A program made the translations under genes and the position numbers. Positions 33,776 through 44,770 of a stretch of DNA of 64,000 nt are shown here, piece after piece. Where the stretch lies: positions 498,992,109 through 499,056,108 of the forward strand of contig NC_064614.1 in NCBI RefSeq assembly GCF_023898315.1, given 5' to 3'. Every line of letters starts with the position of its first letter. Positions within the stretch are counted from its first letter, which is position 1. Below the pieces are notes generated by a model, which did no database searches, was not told the DNA's origin, and saw nothing but the letters and a program-made list of their open reading frames with translations. Origin of the DNA: Schistocerca nitens (lineage: Eukaryota > Arthropoda > Insecta > Orthoptera > Acrididae).

Positions 33776-34318
33776 TCGGCCGTAGCCGAGGTCGCTAATG
33801 CACGCGTGAGCAGTGGTGTTTGGCTCGGAGGTAAGTGGGTTCGAATCCTTGTGGTGGATCATTTTCACTGTCGGTATTTGGCCAGCAAGGGGAGGAGAGG
33901 TGACAGCGCAAAGTTTCCGATCACCAGGCTATGTGTGAATGTCCTGGATTGAATTCCAAAGATGTTAGCAGGGTCTCATAAAGTGAGGGCATGTGATACT
34001 GTTGACGGTCATCCGTCCGTTGGAGGGGGGCGTTAAGATCGACGGCACCCTTGGTGTTATTCGAGAGGAGTAGGATACTTGCCGGCATCGGATTTCACCC
34101 TCTCCCACCCCTTCAACGATAACAACACAAAAGCATTTCTACACTATACAAGCACTGATCAGCAACACACACACACTTACTTTATACTTAATAACAGAGC
34201 AGAGGAAGGCAACGCCGAACCTTCTCCACTAGGACCTTGCCTAGATCTGTGGTTCAGATTTCTTGCAGGTTCTCTCTTACGCTCATTCCCTGAGCATTGG
34301 ACTACTTTGACTTGAACG
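33776..34318 (+). repeat. tRNA-derived SINE, family D, long type
   Basis: tRNA-like head (GGCCGTAGCCGAGGTCGC, B box GGTTCGAATCC at 33838-33848). The body has GGTCATCCGTCCGTTGGAGG, GTGTTATTCGAGAGGAGTAGG and CCGGCATCGGATTTCACCC, all blocks I know from insect SINEs. The last part (GAGGAAGGCAACGCCGAACC, CCACTAGGACCTTGCCTAG) matches the 3' end of the same family. About 540 bp. Target duplication not resolved. Confidence 0.78.
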
Positions 34319-34319
34319 T

Positions 34320-34867
34320 ACATAAGAGGAAATTTACGCTTGCGGTAACACCTACGTAGGCTAACCAAAGGCTGCATTTTATTGGCAGGACACTTAAAAA
34401 ATGTAACAGACCTACGCTTGTCCGTCCTCTTTTAGAATACTGCTGCGCGTTGTGGGATGCTTACCAGGTAGGACTGACGGAGTACATCGAAAAAGTTCAG
34501 AGAAAGGCAGCACGTTTTGTATTATCGCAAAATATGGGAGAGAGTGTCACAGAAATGATACTGGATTTGGGCTGGAAATCATTAGAAGAAAGGCGTTTTT
34601 CGTTGCGACGGAATCTTCTCACGAAATTTCAATCACCACCTTTCTCCTCCGAATGCGAAAATATTTTGTTGACACCTACCTACTTAGGGTAGAACAATCA
34701 CCACGATACAATAAGGGAAATCATAGCTCGTACGGAAAGATACAGGTGTTTATTCTTTCTGCGCTCTATACGAGATTGCAATAAGAGAAAATTGTGAAGC
34801 TGGTTCGATGAACCCTCTGCCAGGCACTTGAATGTGATTTGCAGAGTATCGATGTAGATGTAGATGT
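34320..34867 (+). mobile_element. LINE 3' end (Jockey/CR1-like, locust type)
   Basis: C-terminal RT region: RPLLEYC-like start at about 34420 (another frame), then the 34450-34692 frame MWDAYQVGLTEYIEKVQRKA ... VTEMILDLGWKSLEERR, a standard Jockey-superfamily sequence (WDPYQ...LE.VQRRAARF...LGW..L..RR). The frame shifts near 34690. The end GAACCCTCTGCCAGGCACTT...GCAGAGTATC is followed by GATGTAGATGTAGATG, the tandem tail of this LINE. Confidence 0.85.
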
Positions 34868-35714
34868 TCGACAGTGTTCCTGGGTGCATTATGTGACCCC
34901 CACCTCTCGCTATTAGAGGAAACGCCCACAATCACTGCTCAGACTGAATCCGCTCTCGGCCGGCCGAAGTGGCCGTGCGGTTAAAGGCGCTGCAGTCTGG
35001 AACCGCAAGACCGCTACGGTCGCAGGTTCGAATCCTGCCTCGGGCATGGATGTTTGTGATGTCCTTAGGTTAGTTAGGTTTAACTAGTTCTAAGTTCTAG
35101 GGGACTAATAACCTCAGCAGTTGAGTCCCATAGTGCTCAGAGCCATTTGAACCATTTGAATCCGCTCTCATCCGCGAAGAGCACGCAACTTCACCCCTCG
35201 TTGGCTCAGCTCCGACGCTCTTCGCATCTCGCAAACGGTGCGGCCGATATGTGGGTGTCAACGGAACATAACACACTGGTCGCACAAAGAGAACACCCGC
35301 ATGGAGCCGGCGTGCCACTGTGCAGCGTGATATTGCATGCCTGTTAAATTAGGTTGCAATTGAAACCGCTGTTTCACGTGGGTCCCTTCTTGCCGGCAGC
35401 ATAACGTAGCCGTCATCTGCTGCTGTATTTGGCGGTTTCAAACGCCTCCTCTCCATCGGAAAGCAGTGCCTGTGGTTCGCCACACTCCCCGTACACGTGA
35501 AACTGTGCTGTGAGCAGGACCAAACTCAGGCTGCACTCAACACACTTGTCCATCTTCCGTTTTCCGGTGATTCGTCTCCGTGTAAAGTCATCCAATGTTG
35601 TCTCCGTGCCACGCTGTAATGAAGAAAACCACCGCAGTGCACAGAAGCTGCTCGCTGATTGACACACACTGTCTTTTCCTGTTCCTTCAACTGCCTCGTG
35701 TTGTGAGGCCAGGC
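34868..35714 (-). mobile_element. Tc1-like transposase fragment (family 'C'), antisense, split by a SINE
   Basis: Reading minus strand across the SINE-free sequence, the target-site region gives ANEG*SCVLFADESGF then SLSSDCGR, the first catalytic Asp block of Tc1 transposases (FSDESRF...SDGR). TGG-to-TGA changes are visible twice just upstream of it. The rest, to about 35714, fits the N-terminal half but is too worn to read in one frame. No TIRs found; the downstream half is missing. Confidence 0.65.
34958..35156 (+). repeat. SINE family A (copy 8), inside the Tc1 'C' fragment
   Basis: Target duplication TGAATCCGCTCTC at 34945-34957 and 35157-35169; the duplicated bases are part of the transposase catalytic block. 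Confidence 0.95.
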
Positions 35715-35857
35715 TCAAAAATGGTTCTAATGGCTCTGAGCACTATGGGACTCAACTTCTAAGGTCATTAGTTCCCTAGAACTTAGAACTACTTAAACCT
35801 AACTAACCTAAGGACACCACACACATCCATGTCCGAGGCAGGATTCGAACCTGCGAC
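35715..35857 (-). repeat. SINE family A (copy 9), 5'-truncated, hit by another SINE
   Basis: Minus-strand copy running from its 3' tail to the B box; the tRNA head is missing. Its B-box sequence is the target of copy 10. Confidence 0.9.
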
Positions 35858-36031
35858 CGGACGGAGTGGCCGTGCGGTTCTAGGAGCTACTGTCTGGAAC
35901 CGGGCTACCGCTACGGTCGCAGGTTCTAATCCTGCCTCGGGCATGGATGTGTGTGATGTCCTTAGGTTAGTTCGGTTTAATTAATTCTAAGTTCTAGTCG
36001 CATAGTGCTCAGAGCCATTTGAACCATTTTT
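35858..36031 (+). repeat. SINE family A (copy 10), inserted into copy 9
   Basis: Target duplication TTCGAACCTGCGAC at 35844-35857 and 36032-36045, made of copy 9's own B box. This copy lacks the 5' arm and loop of the 3' hairpin (TTCTAG runs straight into TCGCATAGTGC), a deletion of about 25 bases. Confidence 0.93.
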
Positions 36032-36045
36032 TTCGAACCTGCGAC

Positions 36046-37474
36046 TGGGAGACATGTGGCAACATGCTCCGGCGCATTTGTATGTTTCCACGGAGTAATG
36101 TATTAGTTACTTTATCTGGCTCGTCCTTTAAGTGTTGCAGTACAGTGTACATGCGACCTTTACATTCATTTAAGTTATTACTACATATAACACAAGTTCC
36201 GAAATGAAGATTTTCTTTCGTACAGAGAAATCAGTCAATTCATGTAATGACATGTGTTAACAAAAATGAAATTTGTTTTTCTCGTCCCACTGCTACCATT
36301 TGCTACATAGCAGTTACTAAAATGACCACACCTGATCACACAGTCCTCCGAAGCTGAGTAAAAGGATCAGACGAAAGCAAGAGTTGAGAGTGCGGTAAAA
36401 AAGCAATTTGCGGCTAGCGTTTGAATCAAATCTGGCGCCTCAGTTGCGTCTTTGTGTGATCACATAAAAAGTTGACCAATGGCTGTTCACAGTTCGATAG
36501 CGTAATCGCATTCGTGATAAGTTTTCATTCGATTACTTCTGTTGGCGTAGACGGTGGACAAGACTAGATTCAAATGCTCACCCAGTCTTCTGACTGTACG
36601 TATTTATTTTTTCCTGAAATCATTTATGTCGAAATATATTATGCGTACCTTTCACACGAATTCGGTCAGATCCTTCGCTCCGTTCATATGTGATTGAGCT
36701 AGAGCAATGAATTTGTTGTTGATATAACATTAAACATGACATGCATCAGGCTGCCTTCCTGTAATTATACTGTTCCTGCAAATAAGTTACGTATGCAGTA
36801 GCAAAATATTACCGGGTTTATTACTAAAGTTAAATCCACGACGACTTTGAGACGCTAACTCAACTGAAGTGGAATTGCGTTCTACAATAAAAGTCGGCGG
36901 CAAGGTCATTATCGGCGCAGCGCAAGCTGGACCAGAAATGGAGAGGAAAAGCGCAATGTTCTTTTCAAGGGAATCGTGCCGCTAGTCATCGTGGAGGGAA
37001 ACCAAGAAAAAGCTTTATTTGGATGACTGCTCAGAGATTTGAAACTCACTTCTCAGGAATAGCAGTCCAGTGCTTGGTGTTGGACGACTGCTCACCTCAG
37101 CCCTGGCGTGCTCCAAGACGAACAACCAGCAGCCTGTAGCTGTTCTTCCGCCGTTCATTTCATTTCGAAACTACTAATAACACGCGAAGCAGCTGTGCCC
37201 AGCGTAAAGAAACTGTCCAGGGTCATGTTTCTTAATTTGGATACTGTAGTTATACATTTGAAGTTACGTATATTTCTTTGTAAGATTGTTTCATAATTTT
37301 TAAGGAGATAAAAAAATGGAAATAAAAAATGTTCGATGCTTCACTAAAAATCAAGTTCATTTTTTTCCGTTTTCTAACAGAAAATTTGCAAACTGAATAC
37401 CTGTTCAGCGCCGGGTTTGTCATCTAGTCTTCATATAACTGAGAGGTGCAGGCTACGTTAAAGTCAGACTGAAA
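36046..37474. other. Unassigned, AT-leaning
   Basis: 1.4 kb without a recognised feature. Confidence 0.4.
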
Positions 37475-37600
37475 TATATGTGGTCCGACCGAGATTCGTG
37501 CCGAAACATTTCGGTTTCTAGGCGCGCACCTTACTAGTGGATCACCAGGCCCCACTCCGAATAGGTACTTTGGTGTCTCGCGGCCACAGTCATTCTAATA
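37475..37600 (-). repeat. Possible tRNA-derived SINE remnant, family G
   Basis: Minus strand: TAGTAAGGTGCGCGCCTAG, an AACCGAAATGTTTCGG stem, then CACGAATCTCGGTCGGACC as a B-box-like segment. I recall a locust repeat of this form; ends not defined. Confidence 0.4.
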
Positions 37601-37850
37601 CTGGGCTTCCACTGTTCCCATAGTGGCTGAATTAGTCGTCTTACTGCAGCTGTTTTGTCTTGCTAGCGAAAGTTGCTCTTGTTCACTTGCACTCTGACAA
37701 GGGGAGGCCAAGACGTTGAGATCACAGACTTACTTCAAACTTTGTACACCTTTAGTCAACTAGTAAGGTTCACTGCTCTGGCAATTCCGAGAAAATCGCA
37801 AGGGAAATTTTACTGGTCTATTATGTAACTGATGTACCTGTGCGAAGACA

Positions 37851-39259
37851 CACTACTGGCCATTAACATTGCTACACCACGAAGGTGACGTGCTACAGAC
37901 GCGAAATTTAACAGACAGGAAGAAGATGCTGTGATATGCAAATGATTAGCTTGTCAGAGCATTCACCCAAGGTTGGCGCCGGTGGCGACACCTACAACGT
38001 GCTGATATGAGGAACGTTTCCAACCGATTTCTCACACACAAACAGCAGTTGACCGACGTTGCCTCGTGAAACGTTGTTGTGATGCCTCGTGTACAGAGAA
38101 AAAATGCGTACCATCACGTTTCCAACTCTGATAAAGGTCGGATTGTAGCCTATCGCGATCGCGGTTTAATGTATCGTAACATTGCTGCTCGCGTTGGTCG
38201 AGATCCAATGACTGTTAGCAGAATATGGAGTCGGTGGGTTCAGGAGGGTAATACGGAACGCCGTGCTGGATCCCAACGGCCTCGTATCACTAGCAGTCGA
38301 GATGACAGGCATCTTATCCGCATGGCTGTAACGGGTCGTGCAGCCACATCTCGATCCCTGAGTCAACAGATGGGGACGTTTGCAATGCAACAACCATCTG
38401 CACGAACAGTTCGACGACGTTTGCAGCACCATGGACTATCAACTCGGAGACCATGGCTGCGGTTGCCCTTGACGCTGCATCGCAGACAGGAGCGCCTGCG
38501 ATGGTGTACTCAACGACGAACCAGGGTGAACGAATGGCAAAACGTCATTTTTTTCGGATGAATCTAGGTTCTGTTCACAGCATCATGGTGGTCGCATCCG
38601 TGTTTCGCGATATTTTGGTGTTCGCACATTGGAAGCGTGTATTCGTCATCGCCATACTGGCGTATCACCCGGGGTGATGGTATGATGTGCCAGTGGTTAC
38701 ACGTCTCCGTCACCTCTTGTTCGCATTGACGGCAGTTTGAACTGTGGACGTTACATTTCAGATGTGTTACGACCCGTGGCTCTACCCTTCATTCGATCCC
38801 TGGGAAACCTTACATTTCAGCAGGATAATGCACGACCGCATGCTGCAGGTCCTGTACAGGCCTTTCTGGACACAGAAAATGTTTGACTGCTGCCCTGGCC
38901 AGCACATTCTCCAGGTCTCTCACCAATTGAAAACGTCTGGTCAATGGTGGCCGAGCAACTGGCTCGTCACAATACGCCAGTCACTACTCTTGATGAACTG
39001 TGGTATTGTGTTGAAGCTGCATGGGCAGCTGTACCTGTACACCCCATCCAAGCTCTGTTACACTCACTGACCAGGCGTATCAAGGCCGTTATTACGGCCA
39101 GAGGTGGTTGTTCTGGGTACTGATTTCTCAGGATCTAACCCACCCAAATTGCGTGAAAATGTAATCACACGTCAGTTCTAGTATAATATATTTGTCCAGT
39201 GAATACCCGTTTATCATCTGCATTTCTTCTTGGTATAGCAATTTTAATGGTCAGTAGTG
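37851..39259 (+). mobile_element. Tc1 DNA transposon (family 'A', copy 2), complete ends
   Basis: Same family as 6343-7749 and very similar by eye along its length. TIRs CACTACTGGCCATTAACA and TTTTAATGGTCAGTAGTG. The right flank is TA (39260-39261); the left flank is CA, so one target base has probably mutated. Confidence 0.95.
38079..39070 (+). pseudogene. Tc1 transposase (family 'A', copy 2), inactivated
   Basis: Start at ATG 38082 (MPRVQRKNAYHH), unbroken through the HTH (MYRNIAARVGRDPMTVSRIW) and linker to NVIFFG at 38561. An extra T in the T-run at about 38553 shifts the frame just before the first catalytic block (copy 1 reads FSDESRF there). Later a TGG-to-TGA (GVMV-stop, about 38683) and a CGA-to-TGA (about 38885, NV-stop in NVRLL) break it again. 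QQDNARPH and PIENVW remain readable. The breaks differ from those of copy 1, so the two copies decayed independently. Confidence 0.92.
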
Positions 39260-39294
39260 TACTTTCCGTACGAAGTCATTGTGGTCAAGTGGTA

Positions 39295-39426
39295 GCCGGC
39301 ACGGTAGCTCAGCGAGTTCGGTGAGAGGGATAGTTGAACGATGAACTTGACCGGGTGTCACGGGACGTCCGCCCCGAGCAAATGCAACGAACAATGACGA
39401 ACAAAATGAGATCAACAAAAAAAAAA
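39295..39426 (+). repeat. tRNA-derived SINE, family E
   Basis: GCCGGCACGGTAGCTCAGCG head, then ACGTCCGCCCCGAGCAAATG and a poly-A-rich 3' end. Target duplication AAGTGGTA (39287-39294) and AAGTGGTTA (39427-39435), inside the tRNA-like block of the long-TIR element. Confidence 0.8.
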
Positions 39427-40438
39427 AAGTGGTTAGCGTTCGAGCTACGCGTCTTGGGCGAGGCGACGGTTCGAATCCCGCTAGCACTTACTTTTTAAAC
39501 TGATATTTTTTCTCCTAACATTTCGACAATAGAAAGTACTTCTCCAATCGCCATTGCATCTGCGGAAATCGTCGGTGGTTGCTCTGTATCAATAAGGTCC
39601 GCCTCTTGAAGAAGAATTTCACAGTACACGAACGCTTCTTTTAACAGACGTTTTGTAACTGCATTATGCATCGGATCCTCATGACATTCATTATCTGCAA
39701 TAGTCGAAGAACAGGGAATCACCTTCATTTTTGTAGTAAAAGTGTAAATTCTGTAATATTGAAAAAATTTGCACCTACACCATTCGTTCTTGCTACATTA
39801 GCAACTTATCAACGCTACGCATCTTTACTGCCTAATGGTGGTCTGCCTCTGTGTCTGCAACTCGAAGCGTCGAGGTGCAAAGTAGTTCCGGGTGCCATAC
39901 CAGACTGCATGTATAAGGGATTTCGCAAATCTTGACAGGCATACATTTTCTGGAAAAATCTATGCGTGTCTTCGTTTACATCTTTAATTGTCGATAATTA
40001 TAAACATATTTGTTCTAATATATAAATTAAATAAAAAATAATAAGTAATCAAACAACATGAAATTCCTTAAAACTTCATGTAAATACACGTGTTTTTTAA
40101 ATTATATTACCTCTCAGATGTCATATAAATATAAAAACATGGCCAGTAGTGAAGAAAATATGGGTTGAAAATTAAGTATGAGGGAGGGTCAAACTGTCAC
40201 CTCATCCATATTCGCTTTACGAATCTCGAACGCTAACCGCTTCACCACCATAAACTCTAACGTCCGGCACCTGTCCACAGATACATCAGTTAATACATAC
40301 TAGACGCGTAAAATTTCTCTCGTGATTTTCTCGGCATTGCCAGAGTACTGCACCTTCCTACTTGCATATTATGTTGTTTTAATGGCCTAAAGTTCGAAGT
40401 AAATCTGTGATCCCAATGTTGTGTTCTCCTCTTGTGAG

Positions 40439-41790
40439 ATAATTCTCGTAGGGAAACCGTCCTTTCGTTAGGTCAGCGTTATCTTGCAACGAACTGAATT
40501 ATTTGGACAAATCATTGACGTTAAAACAAAAAATGGATTCTATGTATTTGAAGAGCTATCCTGATCAAGTTCCTTTGTGGTCCTATAAACAGGTTCGAGA
40601 GAGAAGCAGCACTATATGGCTAAGTATCTTTTCAGTATCGCACAAGAATGAAATCACTCTAGTTTCTCATCAGAAGAGTCAGAAAGCGGTTACGGATACG
40701 AATTGGTTGCCATAAATTTGCTGTTTAGGACATCGTCTTAATAAAGGCCGGAAATGATTCGTTTGCTATTTTTGTTTCGGGATTGCAGGCGGATAACGTT
40801 GACTTCTTGCTACGATATTTCGGCTGACAACCATTCGGCCATCTTCATGTGAGTGTTTAGAACTGGAGGTTACTAGCCGACATCGAAAAGTTCATACCAA
40901 CAAATTGGGCGCAGACCCATGCGCAAAGGCAGCCGCTAATTTCCCGCGTTCTCCGAATATTGCTACATGTTGCACAAACATATTAGTAGGCGTGTAGGGC
41001 TCCCATTCTCTGCCTTACATGAACTGTCAGCCATGTAGTGTCTCTAGCCAAGAACCAGCCTAGCCTGTACTGTCAGGATTATCCGAGGATGGGTTTGCCG
41101 GCTTTAAACGTTTACAGTACGCGGACAGAGGCATTTCCTGGACGGACTAATAATGTTTTCCAGGTGTCATGTGACCGTAGATGTTTGCGTTCCCTCTCTG
41201 TTTTGGCTATTTCCACTGAGCAGTAGCAAGTACGAGTGGTCCGAGGGAGAAGTTCCACAATAGATGTAGTCGCAACTCCATCGGTGTACTATCTTACAAC
41301 CACTCGGTCAGAGAAAAGCTCGTTCCAGCTCAATCTATCACGTGGCGGTGACATATGTAAGATCGTGCGACGCAAGTGTCACATATAGCTTCGGAAATTT
41401 GTGGATGTAGGAGATCAGCGAACTTCTACTTGTTTGGGAAAAAGAGTAAATCGCGTTCAGGAGAAACTCTTGCCATATTTTGTGAATGGTAGATCGTAAA
41501 GACAGAGGTACACTGGATTCATTGGAGAGATTTCTTGGAGTGTGAATACTCTAGTAATCTATGTCTGTACACAGCAAACCACCGCACGGTGTTTGGCGGA
41601 ACGTATGTAGTGAACGACATCATCTCCGTCCCTCCTTTTTTCGTTCGTAGCTGGTACTCCGCAGAGATACAATCGGTACTCCTCTGTATGACCCCAAATC
41701 TCTCTTATATTTCCTCCGACGTCCTCGTTACGCGAGATGTTTTTCTTATCTAATACTTCAAATTAATCATTTATGTAACTTTATACAGAA
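40439..41790. other. Unassigned, with one hammerhead-like end
   Basis: No gene recognised. On the minus strand at about 40865-40815, ATGAAGATGGCCGAATGG ... TCAGCCGAAATATCG resembles the CTGAAGATGGC...GCCGAAA module of other repeats here. Confidence 0.4.
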
Positions 41791-41802
41791 TACACTATCT
41801 TA

Positions 41803-42129
41803 TTAGGCAAAGGTCTTGCCGCAGTGGATACACCGGGTCCCGTCAGATCACCGAAGTGAAGCGCTGTCGGGCATGGCTGGCACTTGGATGGGTGACCATC
41901 TGGGCCGCCATGCACTGTTGCCATTTTTCGGGGTGTACTCAGCCTCGTGATGCCAATTGAGGAGCTACTCGATCGAATAGTAGCGGCTCCGGTCAAAGAA
42001 AACCATCATAACGACCTGGAGAGCGGTGTGCTGACCACATGCCCCTCCTATCCGCATCCTCAGCTAAGGATGACACGGTGGTGGGATGGTCCCGATGGGC
42101 TACTTGTGGCCTGAAGACGGAGTGCGCGT
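41803..42129 (+). repeat. 5S rRNA-derived SINE, copy 2, with 12-bp target duplication
   Basis: Same structure and same length (327 bp) as 3493-3819: 5S-like head (GGATACACCGGGTCC, GATCACCGAAGTGAAGC, CACTTGGATGGGTGACC), shared body, and end GGCCTGAAGACGGAGTGC plus GCGT. Target duplication TACACTATCTTA at 41791-41802 and 42130-42141. Its 5S part keeps some bases that copy 1 has lost, such as GGGTGACC. Confidence 0.93.
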
Positions 42130-42159
42130 TACACTATCTTACTCGTATCTGGTCACCTA

Positions 42160-43536
42160 TTAGTCGACATTAATATATCGTCTGTCCACTCTTCTACTTT
42201 ATGATGATTTGAAGTCTGCTGCGGACACTTTCAGTGAGGTGCCCGAATATCTGTGGAGGAATGGCAGCTTCTTCTTTCTCAAGAGCTGAAACCAGAGGAG
42301 GTAGTCATGTCGGACGCTGGGGTCTGGAGCGAAGCCGATATTATAACTTATGCCAGAGGTTTCCCATTGTGAGCAGGTCGGGAATTCGGGGAGACCAGTA
42401 CATTTCAGGAATGCTATTGTCCTCACAGCATTGCCTCACAGATGCTGCTATATGGTAGGCTGCACTGTAATGCTCATGTAAGTAGTCTTCGTCTCTATAC
42501 TGTTCCTCTACTACATGCAGTACACAACTCTGTAAAATATGATTCTATCCGTCCGCATTTAGCGTTTTCTTAATCACAAAAAGGGAACACAACCTCACCA
42601 CGAGAAAAAAATGAAATGATCGTATGACATTGCTGGCCGGGAAGCCCCATCCAGGGAAGTTTGGCAGCCGAGAGCGAGACTCGCATGCCGGTGTTGAGGA
42701 TGGAATGATGATGAGAACAACATAACCCCCAGTCCACGAGCGGAGAATATATCCAACCCGGCTGAGAATCGAACCCGGGTCCACTGCATGGGAGGCAAGC
42801 ACGTAACCACTCAGCTAAGCAGGCGGACATTACCACGGGAAACGCCCCCATACTGTAACACCACGACCTCCGTACTTCATTGTTGGCATTGGGGAACGTT
42901 CTCCAGGCATTCGACAAACCCAGACCCTTCCATCGGATTGCCACACAGTACTTGCAAGATTCGTCACACCAAATCACTCGTTCCCAATTGTCCGCTGTCC
43001 ACTGCCGTCGCTCTTTATACCATCTCCAACATTTCTTAGTAATGACTACTGAAATATGTGGCTTATAAGGAGCTGTTCAACCTCGTAACGCAGTCTTTTT
43101 AACTCCCTGTGCGCAGTCATTGTGCTAGTGGGACTACTGGTATCACTTTGTAACTCATTATTGATTCCTTCCATTGATTTCGTGTGATTTTTTGCAACCA
43201 CTCTCCGCAGTGCCCGACGGTACCTGTCCATCTGTAAATGATATTTGCCTGGTATTAGTTTATCTGTGCTAGTTCCGGCGCGCCTCCGCTTAGCAACAGT
43301 CAATTTGGGTAGCTTTAGAAGGTTTGAAATGATCTGACTGATTTGTTTATCGTGTAACGTATAATGACCTGTCCACGTTCGAGGTCGTTGAGTTCTCACG
43401 ACTGACCCAGTCTCCTGTTGCTGCTGATAACATAATAAACTCCACCTCATTTTATACTGCGCGGACCGCCTCCCGTGACATCTACTTGTCAATTCCGTAT
43501 TGCATAGCGGTGTCGGATACTTTTGATCAGAATTTC
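42160..43536 (-). mobile_element. Tc1-like transposon (family 'D'), antisense, with SINE C inside
   Basis: The right end, read as minus strand, begins near TGATCAAAAGTATCCGACACC (43530-43509), a Tc1-type TIR I recognise. The N-terminal DNA-binding part is the minus frame 43492-43046 (RRVVAKNHTKSMEGINNELQ, then RELKRLRYEVEQLL). Left of SINE C, 42200-42596 corresponds to the catalytic half, and CTGTGGAGGAATGGCAGC is a landmark. Left end not defined. Frames are broken, so it is inactive. Confidence 0.78.
42608..42831 (-). repeat. tRNA-derived SINE, family C, inside Tc1 'D'
   Basis: Minus strand: head GTCCGCCTGCTTAGCTGAG with B box GGGTTCGATTCTC; body with CTCATCATCATTCCATCC and GGATGGGGCTTCCCGGCC; tail CATACGATCATTTCATTTT. 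Worn target duplication ACCACGAGAA / ACCACGGGAA (42597-42606, 42832-42841). Confidence 0.83.
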
Positions 43537-44040
43537 TATCTGTCCAACATAAATATTAGACTGACGCTGAATTCACACTCCTGAGCCTCAGTATTCTGGT
43601 AAATTGGTGAACTGTGGAGCGAGTAGCTAGTGAAATGTGCTTTTACTTTGTTTTTCAGTATTTCTAGATTTTAAATTTCCTACCTGATGTCCATCAGCAA
43701 CCTATTACAGATCTTCGCATCGGAATATAGAAAACTCCATTTGAACCCTAGTATACTTATATCGACATTACTTTTACTTTTAGTGCTGTGTCGTGAATTG
43801 CAGATTTCATTATAAATTCGCAGTAAGCAAATGAAAGCTGACATCGTAGTAAAACGATTTCAGATGACTTCGAGTGTTTACGCTCATTACAGTACATTGA
43901 TTTATGCATAAAGGCAGCTGCTAATCATTGTACCAGGCTCTGCAGACCTATCTGCATTTCGTAACTTTTCTGACGATGGCAGTTCCCTGTACACAGTTGT
44001 GTCGTATGCTAGCAGTGTCACAGGTTAACACGCGAGGTCA

Positions 44041-44099
<59 letters not shown>

Positions 44100-44770
44100 G
44101 AGACAGTTCACAACAGCCTACTACATCGTAAATACTCCAAATGCCAGTGCATAGACCTACTATAATGGTCTCGACAGATTATACAGTCCATGGCGATACA
44201 AAGCAGGACAAATTATCCCACCGTTCGTATTTAAGTTTGTAGTATCGTGATAACCGATAAGACGGGAGGCTTTTAAACGAAACAGCTATTTCCAAGGGTG
44301 GGACGCCATCAGCTACCAGTGGATTGTGATTAAAATTGAGGCGCATGCACCTTTCAGATAAACCTCTGAAACGGAGCCATTTCAAACAGTCCACTGAAAT
44401 ATATGTTTCAAAAACGTACCTCAGAATTTAAATTGGTAGGAAGCATTTCGAATATTTTCCGCGTGAATTTAAATACTAGCACTCAACTTTTTTGACATTG
44501 TTTACATCGAGTGATGTATTTCAAATAGGTAATAGCCAGTCATAAGACTGCGCCTTGAAATAATGATTAGCTCCATGTAGCAGAGATTTGTTGGCGTGAC
44601 GTCTACAGACAACAGTTCTTATGTGCTTGTAGAAGGTTCAGCTAGCTGAACATAAGGCAGTTGTACAATCATCATAGGATTTTCACGTTCCAAAGTTTGA
44701 AACGAAGGGGAATCAACAAAGAGGCTAAACATTCACTCCCGAATTCCTGTCTCTGTATGTCTCTATCATA
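43537..44770. other. Unassigned, with (TA)n array
   Basis: AT-leaning; no recognised gene. A perfect TA array occupies 44044-44098. Confidence 0.45.
44044..44098. repeat. (TA)n microsatellite
   Basis: About 27 uninterrupted TA units; self-complementary. Confidence 0.97.

Larger units (their letters stand above)
37694..40438. mobile_element. Long-TIR element with tRNA-like modules, carrying a Tc1 and a SINE
   Basis: The left end CTGACAAGGGGAGGCCA and right end (rc CTCACAAGAGGAGAACA) are inverted. Further inward the arms match over some 250 bp (for example GAGATCACAGACTTACTTC / GGGATCACAGATTTACTTC, and ACTCTGGCAAT... / GCTCTGGCAAT...). The left arm is interrupted by Tc1 'A' copy 2 (37851-39259) and by SINE E (39295-39426). 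Each arm holds a tRNA-like block: left GTGGTCAAGTGG ... GGTTCGAATCCC (39281-39479), right on the minus strand GGTGGTGAAGCGGTTAGCG. The original element is about 1.2 kb with no transposase. Confidence 0.75.

Noticed and set aside
43928-44131. ORF with an Ile-Tyr repeat
   Set aside because: Translation of the (TA)n array.
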